From positions 62,001 to 126,000 of the forward strand of contig NZ_JAGGJU010000010.1 in NCBI RefSeq assembly GCF_017873095.1: 64,000 nt of DNA. Direction: 5' to 3'. The first letter of the stretch is position 1. Each line of letters starts with the position of its first letter. The notes under the pieces are model-generated. The model saw only the letters and a program-made list of their open reading frames with translations. It had not been told where the DNA came from and ran no database searches. Shown here one piece after another: positions 25,491 to 33,800 of this stretch. This DNA comes from Heterorhizobium halophytocola (GTDB lineage Bacteria > Pseudomonadota > Alphaproteobacteria > Rhizobiales > Rhizobiaceae). The translations under genes were made by a program, and so were the position numbers.

Positions 25491-27144
25491 CTGTCTGTTC
25501 TCCTTGAGCCGGATCGCGCCGGCCATCGGCCGCGCCACCGAGCGGCCCCGCCCCGCTTCCACCCGTCGATCGGCCATGCGGGGCTGTCACACCGATTGTC
25601 TTGAACTTTTCAGCTTCGAGCGCGATCTGCTCCGTCTCTTCGTCCCAGTCGAGACCGCGCTCGGCATAGATCCGCTGCAGAGTCGTCGATCCTGTTTCGA
25701 GCGACACCTTTTCGGCGAGCGCATCCTTGTAAGGATCGGCTGACGGCTTGGCAGGGCCGCGCCATTCTGCCCACACCACTTTCTGCCGGTTGGCGAGAAA
25801 CGCCCGGTAGCCGCCCTTCAGCGGAATGCGTCCCTCGGCAATGCCCTCCTCAAGCCACCGCTCGTAAAGCGCCTGGGTGAAGGGTCCGACAATCCGCTCG
25901 CGACGGCGAAGTGTCACCGGCCAGATCGTCGACACCGCCATGCGCACCGACGAATAGCCGGAATTGGAATGGTCCATCGCAAAGCTCTCGAAGGTGATAC
26001 CGAGGCAGCGGGCCATTTCGCGCTGCATGTTCTGCGAGAAGGGCAGATACTGACTGCCGGGGGTCGCCGCCGTGTGCATCTGGAACTCTTCACCGGGCCC
26101 CAGATGGTTGATCCGGCCAGCATCGTTCATCGCGATGCCGTTTTCCTTGAGTGCGCTTAACCGCTGTCCCCAGAGGCCAACCATGTCCTCGACGATCCCG
26201 CCGACGAACTCCGACCAGTCGCCCTCATAGCCGACCGGCGCCTCCGTCTCGCTCAGCGTCTGCAACGCATCGAAGGCCTGTTCGGATGCTTCCGGGCTTT
26301 TGATCGTCGCGGCAAACGCCGTCTGCAGCAAGGCGGTCGTCAAGGTGGCATCAGCCAGCTGGTCATACTGCGCCACCACCTTCAAGGCAGGCGCAATCTC
26401 TGTGATTCCGCGCGGACTGTTCGGATTGCGACCGCGATCCATGACATGGCAGACATCGCCGGCGGCAAGATCGCGCTCGACCTCGATGCCACCCTCACGA
26501 GACTGGAACCGGTATTTGAGCGGGCGCCCGACTGCATCGAAGAAGATCCCGCCTTGCAGGCCCTCGATCTCCCTTGTGGTGCGCTTGCACCGGTGCGGCG
26601 GAATGAGGCTGACCTTCGTTCCGGTTTCCAGCCCGTGCAGCTCGCGCTGACGACGGCTTACAAAGTCGAAGGCTGCAAAACCCTCGCCGGTCGCAATCGC
26701 GGTTCTGAGCTGCGCATCCTGCATTTCTGGTACGGTCATCACGCCAGCCAGATCGCATTCCCGCGCGTTCCACGCCCAGCGTTTCCATTCCTTCTCGACC
26801 AGCCGGCACCAGTCGGCCTGTTCCCTGCCGCTATAGCCGAGACCCGACAGATCCGGCTTGGCATTGAGCTTGAGCTCGATACCAATGGTGTCGGCGACGA
26901 TCTGGTCGACCGCGCCGGCAATCCAGCCGGAGTTATGGATAAAATCGAGCGCCAGCGCCGAGGCCCGCTCGGCCGCTTCGAACACATCGAGCCTGGCGTC
27001 GCGTGTCACGGCACGGCGCATCGACAGCACACCAGCACGGTCGCCGCGCAGGTAGCGCATGGTCGCTTTCGTTGAAGCGGCGACTGCCGGCGCCGGGAAT
27101 GCCGTGGCGCCGGCCTTCACCCGCACGACGGGTTTGCTGGTCAT
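25483..27144 (-). CDS. Portal protein (lambda gpB family)
   Basis: This 553-aa protein is from the ATG at 27144, which overlaps the terminase stop (ATGA). It shows lambda-family portal features: RDARLDVFEAAERASALALDFIHNSGWIAGAVDQIVADTIG, a central LHGLETGTKVSLIPPHRCKR region, and a C-terminal SNYSSxR-like segment (here SNSGYSSVRMAVSTIW) followed by RRRERIVGPFTQALYERWL. Twelve copies form the DNA entry channel. The C-terminal 40 residues are a variable tail rich in G and A. Confidence 0.92.
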   Translation of the reverse strand: MTSKPVVRVKAGATAFPAPAVAASTKATMRYLRGDRAGVLSMRRAVTRDARLDVFEAAERASALALDFIHNSGWIAGAVDQIVADTIGIELKLNAKPDLSGLGYSGREQADWCRLVEKEWKRWAWNARECDLAGVMTVPEMQDAQLRTAIATGEGFAAFDFVSRRQRELHGLETGTKVSLIPPHRCKRTTREIEGLQGGIFFDAVGRPLKYRFQSREGGIEVERDLAAGDVCHVMDRGRNPNSPRGITEIAPALKVVAQYDQLADATLTTALLQTAFAATIKSPEASEQAFDALQTLSETEAPVGYEGDWSEFVGGIVEDMVGLWGQRLSALKENGIAMNDAGRINHLGPGEEFQMHTAATPGSQYLPFSQNMQREMARCLGITFESFAMDHSNSGYSSVRMAVSTIWPVTLRRRERIVGPFTQALYERWLEEGIAEGRIPLKGGYRAFLANRQKVVWAEWRGPAKPSADPYKDALAEKVSLETGSTTLQRIYAERGLDWDEETEQIALEAEKFKTIGVTAPHGRSTGGSGAGPLGGAADGRRDPAQGEQTDG

Positions 27145-29258
27145 GAATACGCTCCCCATCTCTTGCGTGGGCGTTTCGGTTTGTCCGGATCGACAGGCTT
27201 GCGCTCAGGCTTTGGCTTGGCGAACGGGTTTTCGTCCGCATAGGCGAACAGGTCTTCAGGCTCTTCCACGACCCCATGCGTGTCGCGCACCAGGTCCGCC
27301 CATTTATCCAGCGTCAGACGCCGCTTGCTTTGCAGATGCCAGCCAAGGGCAAAGGCGTAGACCGTGGCGTCGAACCAGTCGTTTGCCTGTCCCACCACCT
27401 TTTTCCACTGCCGCCCGGCTTTCGGCTTGATCAGCCGGCGAGCGCGTCTGCTGACACTTGCCCTCGCCTCCTCGTCAGCATCGACGAGGCGCTCGGCCGT
27501 CAGCTCCTTGGCAAAGGCGCCGTCACAAAGATCGGCGCCGAAGTGGATCGTGTTGCGCGGCCACTGCCCGCCCTCCGACGCGCCCTGCACCAGATTGGCA
27601 AGGGCCGCTGTCACCGCCGTCTTCACGTCGAAGAGGCCGACCGGGTAGAGCATCACTTTCGCGATGATCCGCTTGCGCTGATCCTTGATGTCGCGCTTCG
27701 ACGGTGTTCCAAGCCATGGCAGGCCGACGGGCTCACGCCCATCGAGTGCATAGACGTTCGGGCGTCCCGAGCAGAACCGGTAAACCCGATCCGTCGCCCA
27801 GCCGGAGTCTACGCCCGACAGATCGATCGCCTTTTCCGACCCGCCGGCCGTGCGGTATGTCCGCTGCAAGGCGTCGGCCAGGCTGATCCACGGCTCATCC
27901 GACTGGTCGGGCGAGCCCTCGAAGGTCTCGCGATCGATCAGCTGGTACTGATCGCGCGGCCCGATCGCATAGACCGCCCACTTGATACCGTAGGTCTGGA
28001 CGTCGGCCGCCGAGACGATCAGAGCCGCCCAGGGCGGCAAGACACGGGATGGACGCTGCGCCTCGCGCACAGCATCGACGATCTTTTCCCATTCCACCGT
28101 CACGCCACCGGGATCGTAGGGCTCGGCAAGATCTTGCTGGAAGAAGGTCCTGAGCTTGGTGACGTCGCCTTGCGACGTTTCCCAGCGCTGCCAGAGTTCT
28201 GACCAGCGCTCTTTCGGGGCGTATGCGGCCCACAAATGATAGCTCGGCTGCCAGTCTCGGCACCGTCCCTCGCAAGGCGGACAGCACCAGGTGTCGATAT
28301 CGCCCGCCGCGATCGTCAGCGGTACCGTCTCGCCATCGTCGAGCGACCGGCGCGCAATCCATTGGCCGCGTGCGGTCATCTCAGGCTTATGACCATCGAC
28401 GATCACACCGTCACAGGCCATGCAACGAAAGTGGACAGGCAAATCTTTGGCTCGATCTGCCGCCCGCATCATGTCGAACACAAGTGGCTGATAGGCGTCG
28501 CAATGCGGGCATGGCACATAATAATGCCGCTGGTCGCCGGCCTCGAAGTCGGCAGTGATATCGCACTCGCCGGCAATTCCGGGCGTCGAGCCCTGCCATT
28601 CCTTGGCGAGATCACCATACATCTTCTGGCGGGCGCGGGCCTGGTCGCGCGGACTGCCGCGCCCGTCGACATCCTTCGGATAGCCGGTCACCTCGTCCAT
28701 CGCCAGATATTTGATCGAGACCATCTGCAGACCCTTGGAAGAGCCCGCATTGACGATCTGGCAGAAGCCGCCGGCATAGCGCTTGAACGAGGTGGTCGAA
28801 CCCTGTTCGTCGCGGCTCGACACGGGAAGCACCTTATGGGCTATGCGCTTGGAGGCCTCGATCGTCGGCTGCAACTTGACCCGGTTGAACTTTGTGGCTT
28901 CTTCCAGGGTCGGCAACACGATCATCATCGAGCCCGGCTGCTGGTCGACGATGAAGCAGAACCAGTTCTCGATCGCCGTCGACTTGCCGAGCTGGGCCGC
29001 CCATCTCGCCGCCACCCGCCGCGCCGGGTGATCCGGATGCAGGCAGTCTTCCGGCTCGCGAAGATAAGGCACCCGGGCAATCCGGAACGGGCCTGGCCAG
29101 GGCGATCCCGATTCCGGCGAGACCTCACGGTACCGCTCGGCGTGCTCGGTGATCGTCAACTCTTCCGCTGGCCGACTGGCCGCCGCCAATCCCTTGAACA
29201 ACGCAACGGCCCCGTCGGGCAAATGCGGAAAGCGCGCCCGGATATCGTGAACGGTCAT
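27141..29258 (-). CDS. Terminase large subunit (lambda gpA family)
   Basis: This 705-aa protein has a Walker A-like WAAQLGKST, a Walker B-like YLAMDEV and two Cys pairs (CPHC, CMAC) between the ATPase and nuclease parts. These are typical of the GpA family. The C-terminal nuclease region contains VSAADVQTYGIKWAVYAIG and DSGWATDRVY. It pumps DNA into the prohead and cuts it. It overlaps both the small subunit gene and the portal gene by 4 bp. A gpA-type enzyme suggests cohesive-end packaging. Confidence 0.95.
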   Translation of the reverse strand: MTVHDIRARFPHLPDGAVALFKGLAAASRPAEELTITEHAERYREVSPESGSPWPGPFRIARVPYLREPEDCLHPDHPARRVAARWAAQLGKSTAIENWFCFIVDQQPGSMMIVLPTLEEATKFNRVKLQPTIEASKRIAHKVLPVSSRDEQGSTTSFKRYAGGFCQIVNAGSSKGLQMVSIKYLAMDEVTGYPKDVDGRGSPRDQARARQKMYGDLAKEWQGSTPGIAGECDITADFEAGDQRHYYVPCPHCDAYQPLVFDMMRAADRAKDLPVHFRCMACDGVIVDGHKPEMTARGQWIARRSLDDGETVPLTIAAGDIDTWCCPPCEGRCRDWQPSYHLWAAYAPKERWSELWQRWETSQGDVTKLRTFFQQDLAEPYDPGGVTVEWEKIVDAVREAQRPSRVLPPWAALIVSAADVQTYGIKWAVYAIGPRDQYQLIDRETFEGSPDQSDEPWISLADALQRTYRTAGGSEKAIDLSGVDSGWATDRVYRFCSGRPNVYALDGREPVGLPWLGTPSKRDIKDQRKRIIAKVMLYPVGLFDVKTAVTAALANLVQGASEGGQWPRNTIHFGADLCDGAFAKELTAERLVDADEEARASVSRRARRLIKPKAGRQWKKVVGQANDWFDATVYAFALGWHLQSKRRLTLDKWADLVRDTHGVVEEPEDLFAYADENPFAKPKPERKPVDPDKPKRPRKRWGAYS

Positions 29259-29878
29259 TGCAGAGCTCGTGTCTCCGTCTCTTCGTCAAAGCCCGCCTCG
29301 CTTGCATCTTCCTGCCGGCGCATGGCATCGAGCCGCTCCAGGATCTGGCGATTGAAGACGCCGAGGCCTGCCCGCGTGAAGGTCTTCAGCGCCAGGCGAA
29401 CGGTGCGCTCGTCCCAGCCATATTTGAGCGACAGCGTCTGCCCCTCGCTCTCGATCGCGCGCTCGAACGCGCCGAGCATCATGGCAACCGCATCGCGTCC
29501 CGCCTGATCGACCTCATCGATCGGCGTGACCTCGCGCCGGCGCTTGGCAAGATCCATCTCGCGCAGCTCGGCCTCGGCCTGTGCCTTGCGGGCAGCGCCA
29601 TTCGATTGTGTTCCGGTAAACCGGTCGCCGCCGGTAGAAGCTGTGGCCCTGGACGATGGCTGGCCAGGTGCAGGTGCGGCGACGCGGATCCGGATGTTCT
29701 CGGCCCGGTGCGCCACCAGTGCATTGAAGTCGACCAGGTTCGATTTGCCGTCGGCCTTCAGCGGCAAGGCCTCGCCATGCTGCTTCAGGTAGCGCGACAG
29801 TGTCGACCGATCGATGCGGTCGCCTGTAACTGTCAGCCGCTGGGCCGCTTCAGTGATCGAGATCCACTCCTCTTCCAT
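29255..29878 (-). CDS. Terminase small subunit
   Basis: This 207-aa protein sits directly upstream of the large terminase with an ATGA overlap. Its N-terminus (WISITEAAQRLTVTGDRIDRSTLSRYLKQHG) is a helix-turn-helix that would recognise the packaging site, as in lambda Nu1 and related subunits. The C-terminal part (QAEAELREMDLAKRRREVTP onwards) is helical and would contact the large subunit. Confidence 0.8.
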   Translation of the reverse strand: MEEEWISITEAAQRLTVTGDRIDRSTLSRYLKQHGEALPLKADGKSNLVDFNALVAHRAENIRIRVAAPAPGQPSSRATASTGGDRFTGTQSNGAARKAQAEAELREMDLAKRRREVTPIDEVDQAGRDAVAMMLGAFERAIESEGQTLSLKYGWDERTVRLALKTFTRAGLGVFNRQILERLDAMRRQEDASEAGFDEETETRALQ

Positions 29879-30058
29879 CCCGTTGCTCTCCCGTGCATCA
29901 CGTGTGCTGCACGTGTATCCGTGTACCGCTTGCGATGAAGCGCACTGGCAAAATCGCGCAGTAGCGCGCCCCCGTGTCTGATCGAAAACGCCGAAACGGT
30001 CCCTGAATGGGGGGCCGCCGGCGGGGGCGAGGGGCGCATCCGAGGGGCGGTCCGCTCC

Positions 30059-30658
30059 TCAGGGTGCCAGCTTGTCGAGGGCCGCCTCGACCCGCTGACG
30101 TAGCAGCGGTCCGGCGATACGGTTAAACGCGGCCTTGGTGGCGCCGCTGGTCATCTCCACCGGGATGACGACACCCGATCTGGCATAGGTGACCTTCTTG
30201 CCGCGACTGCCATCCGAACGGCCTCCCCACCCGGAGCCAGCCCTCACCATCACATGCCCGTTCCATTTGCTGACTTCGCGACGGTTGGGCCATTGACCGC
30301 CCGTCATGAAAGCACCGGGATAGAAGGTTTTCTTGCCAAAGGCATTGGCCCAGACACCGCCGTCTACTTCCTTAGGCCCTAAGTATTTGAGCCGGATGTT
30401 TCCGCCGCGCGTCACCATGTCGTAGGAGAGCCGGCCCCTGCTCGCCTTGGTCGGATCACCGACCGCCTTGACGATCGTCTTGCGCGGCAGCCCCGTCTGC
30501 TTGGTCAGGTTGCGGATCACCTGCGTCTTGGCCCTGTTACCCACCTGGTTGACGATCCGCGGCAGGACCTTAGGAAAGCGCTCGTTCAAAAGATGGATGC
30601 GTTTGCCGAACGTGCGGACGTTGGCGTCGGCCCAGCGGATTTTAAGAAGATTGGCCAT
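30059..30658 (-). CDS. Minor tail / neck protein, GPZ-like
   Basis: This 199-aa protein is from Met at 30658 (MANLLKIRWADANVRTF); a longer frame would run into the divergent PRC-barrel gene. It resembles lambda minor tail protein Z: VNQVGNRAKTQVIRNLTKQTGLPRKTIVKAV and a basic GGNIRLKYLGPKE region. It is unusual in lying upstream of the terminase genes, 180 bp away, rather than with the tail genes. A head-to-tail closure role is the best guess. Confidence 0.6.
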   Translation of the reverse strand: MANLLKIRWADANVRTFGKRIHLLNERFPKVLPRIVNQVGNRAKTQVIRNLTKQTGLPRKTIVKAVGDPTKASRGRLSYDMVTRGGNIRLKYLGPKEVDGGVWANAFGKKTFYPGAFMTGGQWPNRREVSKWNGHVMVRAGSGWGGRSDGSRGKKVTYARSGVVIPVEMTSGATKAAFNRIAGPLLRQRVEAALDKLAP

Positions 30659-30721
30659 GACTGCCCAGGCTATGGAACATAGGTTTACGCCCTTCCGTTT
30701 GCACGCAGAGGGAGAAACGAC

Positions 30722-31084
30722 ATGACGCAAGAATATGAACCCAATAATCTGAACGTGATCGACAGCGATCAAGTGCAGGGGATCAAAATCTTTGGTTCGA
30801 AATCGGAAAAGCTCGGATCGATCGACAAGCTAGTCATCCATAAAGCGAAGGGGCACATCTGCTTCGTCATACTGAGACCCAGCGATGAATTGGAGATTGG
30901 AAGCGATCTCTATCCCATACCCTGGGATACACTGAGCTACGACGAGACGGCAGATAGCTACCTGACAGGGCTCTCAAAAGATCAACTCGAAGGGGCCCCC
31001 CGATACCACTCTGATCGAACATGGACCGAAGACCAGGCCGCGCATATCCACGACTACTACGGCGTTTCGACATATTGGTTTTAG
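30722..31084 (+). CDS. PRC-barrel domain protein (probable prophage cargo gene)
   Basis: This 120-aa protein starts at an ATG with AGGGAG 8 bp upstream. Its N-terminal half is a PRC-barrel: NVIDSDQVQGIKIFGSKSEKLGSIDKLVI, then HICFVILRPSDE and YPIPWDTLSYD. The C-terminal part is acidic with HIHDYYGVSTYWF, a pattern seen in rhizobial PRC-barrel proteins. It faces against the late operon, next to a terminator. It may act in stress response or RNA/protein binding in the lysogen; no direct phage role is apparent. Confidence 0.8.
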   Translation: MTQEYEPNNLNVIDSDQVQGIKIFGSKSEKLGSIDKLVIHKAKGHICFVILRPSDELEIGSDLYPIPWDTLSYDETADSYLTGLSKDQLEGAPRYHSDRTWTEDQAAHIHDYYGVSTYWF

Positions 31085-31100
31085 AGCCGACCGCTGTATA

Positions 31101-31126
31101 CAAAAAAGGCGGCCTTTAAGCCGCCT
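31101..31126 (-). terminator. Strong Rho-independent terminator between the NusG-like gene and the late operon
   Basis: Read on the minus strand, a 7-bp stem AGGCGGC / GCCGCCT closes a 6-nt loop and is followed by six T residues. It lies after the NusG-like gene (ending 31310) and ahead of the late genes. In the plus direction the hairpin also follows the PRC-barrel gene, but with a poor T-run, so it may serve both genes. Confidence 0.78.
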
Positions 31127-31309
31127 AAAGTTTAGCTGCTGGGAGGAGAGCAAAGCTTACGCACTGACCCTGAATCGGTGCCCATCTGGGCTTGATCAGG
31201 GCTGGGGATGGTAGCGCTGTTCCCTTGGCTTAATGGAGCCTGTTCTGGCGGGATCTCGTCCCGACATCGGAGGGTGCACTGGTCCAACTCGTCCAGTGGC
31301 CAATTGGTC

Positions 31310-32005
31310 TCACAGCTTTTTCAAAAACGCAAGTGGCATGCTGTCGATATCGAATGCTCTTCCCTCGACATGGATGCGCACACTCGCTCTCGGTTCCCGG
31401 CTCCATTTGACGGCCGTCACAACGCACGCAAACTCCGCAAACGGCCCGAAGCTGATTTCCGCCCGGTCCCCCTGCCCGATCGATTTGTCTGCTGGCATCC
31501 GCGATACATCTGCCCGTTCCAAAATACCTTTGAAAACAGAGATATGCGCATCAGGAATGACATAGCAACCAACCGAGCCGCCAACCAATCCGTAGATGCG
31601 ATTGCTCGCCCGGCACAAGGCTGAGAATGCTTCCGCAGAAGGCACACAACGCACGAAAATGTAGCCGGGGAAGAACGGGCGGAAGCTATCAATCTTGCGC
31701 CCCTTTTGCACCCGAGAAAGCTTTTCGGTCGGCATGAAAGCTTCAACGTTTGCTTCGGCAAGCACAGTTTCCACAGCCTGTTCCTTACCAGTTTCTACCC
31801 GCAGGCAGAACCAGTGCGCCGAATTGGGGTGTGATTCGATCATGTCGCGCGACGCCTTCCTGAGTTTCGAATTCATGATTCTGGCCGTTCGGCTCTTGGC
31901 TTGGCTCGTCGCATAAGCCCTGGTTCGGTCATCGGGTCGGAGCTCCGCCTCGCTGAGCGGCCTATAGCCGAGCTTCTCGCCCTTGATCTTCTTTTCCTGC
32001 ATCAT
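31310..32005 (-). CDS. NusG/RfaH-like transcription elongation factor, probable late antiterminator
   Basis: This 231-aa protein is from an ATG at 32005 with GGAGTGAGG upstream; an ATG at 32035 would overlap the previous gene. After a basic 60-residue extension there is an NGN domain (about 64-150; HWFCLRVETGKEQAVETVLA and FRPFFPGYIFVR) and a C-terminal KOW segment (about 177-200; GDRAEISFGPFAEFACVVTAV). Dedicated NusG paralogues such as RfaH and LoaP prevent termination on specific operons. Its place between early genes and a terminator ahead of the late operon suggests it takes the role of lambda Q. Confidence 0.85.
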   Translation of the reverse strand: MMQEKKIKGEKLGYRPLSEAELRPDDRTRAYATSQAKSRTARIMNSKLRKASRDMIESHPNSAHWFCLRVETGKEQAVETVLAEANVEAFMPTEKLSRVQKGRKIDSFRPFFPGYIFVRCVPSAEAFSALCRASNRIYGLVGGSVGCYVIPDAHISVFKGILERADVSRMPADKSIGQGDRAEISFGPFAEFACVVTAVKWSREPRASVRIHVEGRAFDIDSMPLAFLKKL

Positions 32006-32009
32006 CGCC

Positions 32010-33161
32010 TCACTCCGCCGCTTCGCTCGTGCCATCGTTGAAATTCGCCAGATAGGTGCACATTGCCTCGTCGGGGCTTCCCGGTGGCAGGAACCAGTAT
32101 TTGAAACTCGACACTGGCCAGGGCCACGCCATCTGCTCGAAATACGCTTTCCAATTCAGCCACTCGCGGCTCTCGCGCTCGATCGAGACGAAGGCCTGCG
32201 AAAGCTCTTCGACCTGCGCAAGCACCGAGGTTGCACGCGGATCGTCAGCCATGGCTTTCGCCCTCGGCCAGCCATGGCTCATCTGCCGCCTGCGCCTATA
32301 TTCGGCGGCAAATTCCGCGTTGTGCATCTGCCGCTGATCAAAAGCGTTCGGCGCCGGCCATTTCGTCGACATCGGCTTGGAAAATTCGGCAAGGAAGCTC
32401 GCAAACCAAGCCTTGGTCATTGCCTTGTGGACCTGCGTGCTCTCAGACGGCACCGCAGCAGCTGCCACGTCGTTGAAAAGCTTTTCTGCAAAATACGTCG
32501 ACGGCGCTGGCGTATGAGATTTCTTTTGCGAACGCAGGAGCGCGATCCATGCATCACGGCGCTGTTCAGCAAGAGACCGTTCCTCGGCAGTCAGTTTGAA
32601 CCATTCCCGCTTGGAGTTTTCCTTCGGCATGCCGTCGAACCCGGGCCAGCCCTTGATCGTTCGCCAAAACGCTTTCTCGATCGCTCTCCGACGTTCCTTC
32701 GAGCCATCGCTTCCGCGCGCCTCTCTCTCCATTAACGGTTCTACTAATGGTTCTATTACGGTTCGGGTGTCATGGTGACACCCGTCTCTGTCGTCAATGT
32801 CACCCCTATCGTCGTCAGTGTCACCCGTCTCACCCCCGTCAACGGGTGACATGGTGTCACCCCTCCCCTTACCTTCTTCTAACTTTTCGACGACCGCGAT
32901 GTCGAAATCATAGCGGGTCGCCTGCCCCGGTCGGCCGCTAGCCTCCTGCACGACGACGAGCAGACCTTCCTCGACGAAATCTGCGAGAATCCGCTGCACG
33001 GTACGCTCTGAAAGTTCCGTTTCACGCGACAGCCGTGCCACCGTCGGCCAGATCCCGCGCCCGTCGTCGTCGGCAAAATCCGCTAGGCGCAGGGCCATAA
33101 TCTTCCGGCTAGAAGAGCCGAGTGACGCCTTGAACATGCGGGACATGATCAGAATGCTCAT
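32010..33161 (-). CDS. Replication initiator-like winged-helix protein (lambda O-like arrangement)
   Basis: The ATG at 33161 is chosen because the first recognisable domain begins there; a longer frame runs over the DUF982 gene. The N-terminus (residues about 10-98) is a winged helix: SSSRKIMALRLADFADDDG, ARLSRETELSERTVQRILADF, FVEEGLLVV. A very acidic linker (100-145, D/R-rich) follows, then a 240-residue helical C-terminus with several tryptophans. The DNA for the linker contains iterons, as in lambda gene O. It may bind its own internal origin and recruit the host helicase. No separate helicase loader is seen. Confidence 0.7.
   Translation of the reverse strand: MSILIMSRMFKASLGSSSRKIMALRLADFADDDGRGIWPTVARLSRETELSERTVQRILADFVEEGLLVVVQEASGRPGQATRYDFDIAVVEKLEEGKGRGDTMSPVDGGETGDTDDDRGDIDDRDGCHHDTRTVIEPLVEPLMEREARGSDGSKERRRAIEKAFWRTIKGWPGFDGMPKENSKREWFKLTAEERSLAEQRRDAWIALLRSQKKSHTPAPSTYFAEKLFNDVAAAAVPSESTQVHKAMTKAWFASFLAEFSKPMSTKWPAPNAFDQRQMHNAEFAAEYRRRRQMSHGWPRAKAMADDPRATSVLAQVEELSQAFVSIERESREWLNWKAYFEQMAWPWPVSSFKYWFLPPGSPDEAMCTYLANFNDGTSEAAE
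32731..32862. other. Putative phage replication origin: iteron cluster with AT-rich repeats
   Basis: TGTCACCC occurs at 32798-32805, 32819-32826 and 32855-32862, with the near copy TCTCACCC at 32828-32835 and the inverted form GGGTGACA at 32844-32851. The last pair forms a perfect 19-bp palindrome (32844-32862), and a second one (GGGTGTCA-TGG-TGACACCC) spans 32765-32783. Beside it, an AT-rich strip carries three GGTTC(TA) repeats 11-12 bp apart (32737, 32749, 32760). The cluster sits in the linker codons of the initiator-like gene, as the lambda origin does in gene O. Origin activity is inferred. Confidence 0.6.
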
Positions 33162-33247
33162 TCTACGTCCCCGAAAAACTGCGTGTTGAACTCTGCCTCC
33201 CTTAGCAAGTAAGTTTTGCCCTCGATCCCAACGAAAGAGAGCGAGCC

Positions 33248-33499
33248 ATGGCAATTCCACGCTGGAACGCGCCGGTCGATGTCGGCGTCGATCCCCTTGC
33301 AAAGCGGACAATCTCCAGCCCGCTTGAAGCGTTGGCATTTCTGACGGAGGAATGGCCGGGGCCGCATGATGATGCCTACGGAGCTGCCTTGCTGGCTTGC
33401 AATGCCGCGGTGGCCGGAACGCTGGATGCGGGGACCGCAAGGACCGAATTCAACAAGGCCTTGGACCGTCATCCTGATATATTGCCCAAGATCGGTTAG
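33248..33499 (+). CDS. DUF982 domain protein
   Basis: This 83-aa protein has the DUF982 pattern: WNAPVDVGVD, then ISSPLEALAFLTEEWPGP, AYGAALLACNAAVAGTLDAGTAR and FNKAL. DUF982 proteins are small, common in Rhizobiaceae chromosomes, plasmids and phages, and of unknown function. It lies on the plus strand, opposite to the early operon, and fills the gap between the initiator gene and the next minus-strand gene (11 bp away). Confidence 0.82.
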   Translation: MAIPRWNAPVDVGVDPLAKRTISSPLEALAFLTEEWPGPHDDAYGAALLACNAAVAGTLDAGTARTEFNKALDRHPDILPKIG

Positions 33500-33510
33500 C
33501 GATTGACCTT

Positions 33511-33792
33511 TCATCGCCCCGCCCTCCCGGCCACGCTTTCCGCCAACCGCACCCGCGCCGCCTCGCACATCTCGTAAGCCGCCAGCGCAAACCATCCGTG
33601 CTCGTCGGCGTTGCGCCGTAGCGCCGTCAGGCGCGCGTCTATAAAAGCCAGAGCCTCCGGCCAGTCCCGCGCCCGAAACCGCGCCTTGATTGTCGCCTGA
33701 TAGGTCAGCAGCAACGCCGGCGAGATCCGCCAGAGCCAGTCGGCCCTTTCCGCATCGTCACCCAGTGCGTCGAGCTGCTCGAAGAGCGGCAT
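33511..33792 (-). CDS. Hypothetical early phage protein
   Basis: This 93-aa protein is from an ATG at 33792. An in-frame TTG at 33804 overlaps the upstream stop (TTGA) and is an equally good start by translational coupling. Helical, with ADWLWRISPALLLTYQATIKARFRARDWPEALAFIDARL. No family recognised. It lies in the early block with the next gene upstream. Confidence 0.65.
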   Translation of the reverse strand: MPLFEQLDALGDDAERADWLWRISPALLLTYQATIKARFRARDWPEALAFIDARLTALRRNADEHGWFALAAYEMCEAARVRLAESVAGRAGR

Positions 33793-33800
33793 TTTCTCGT

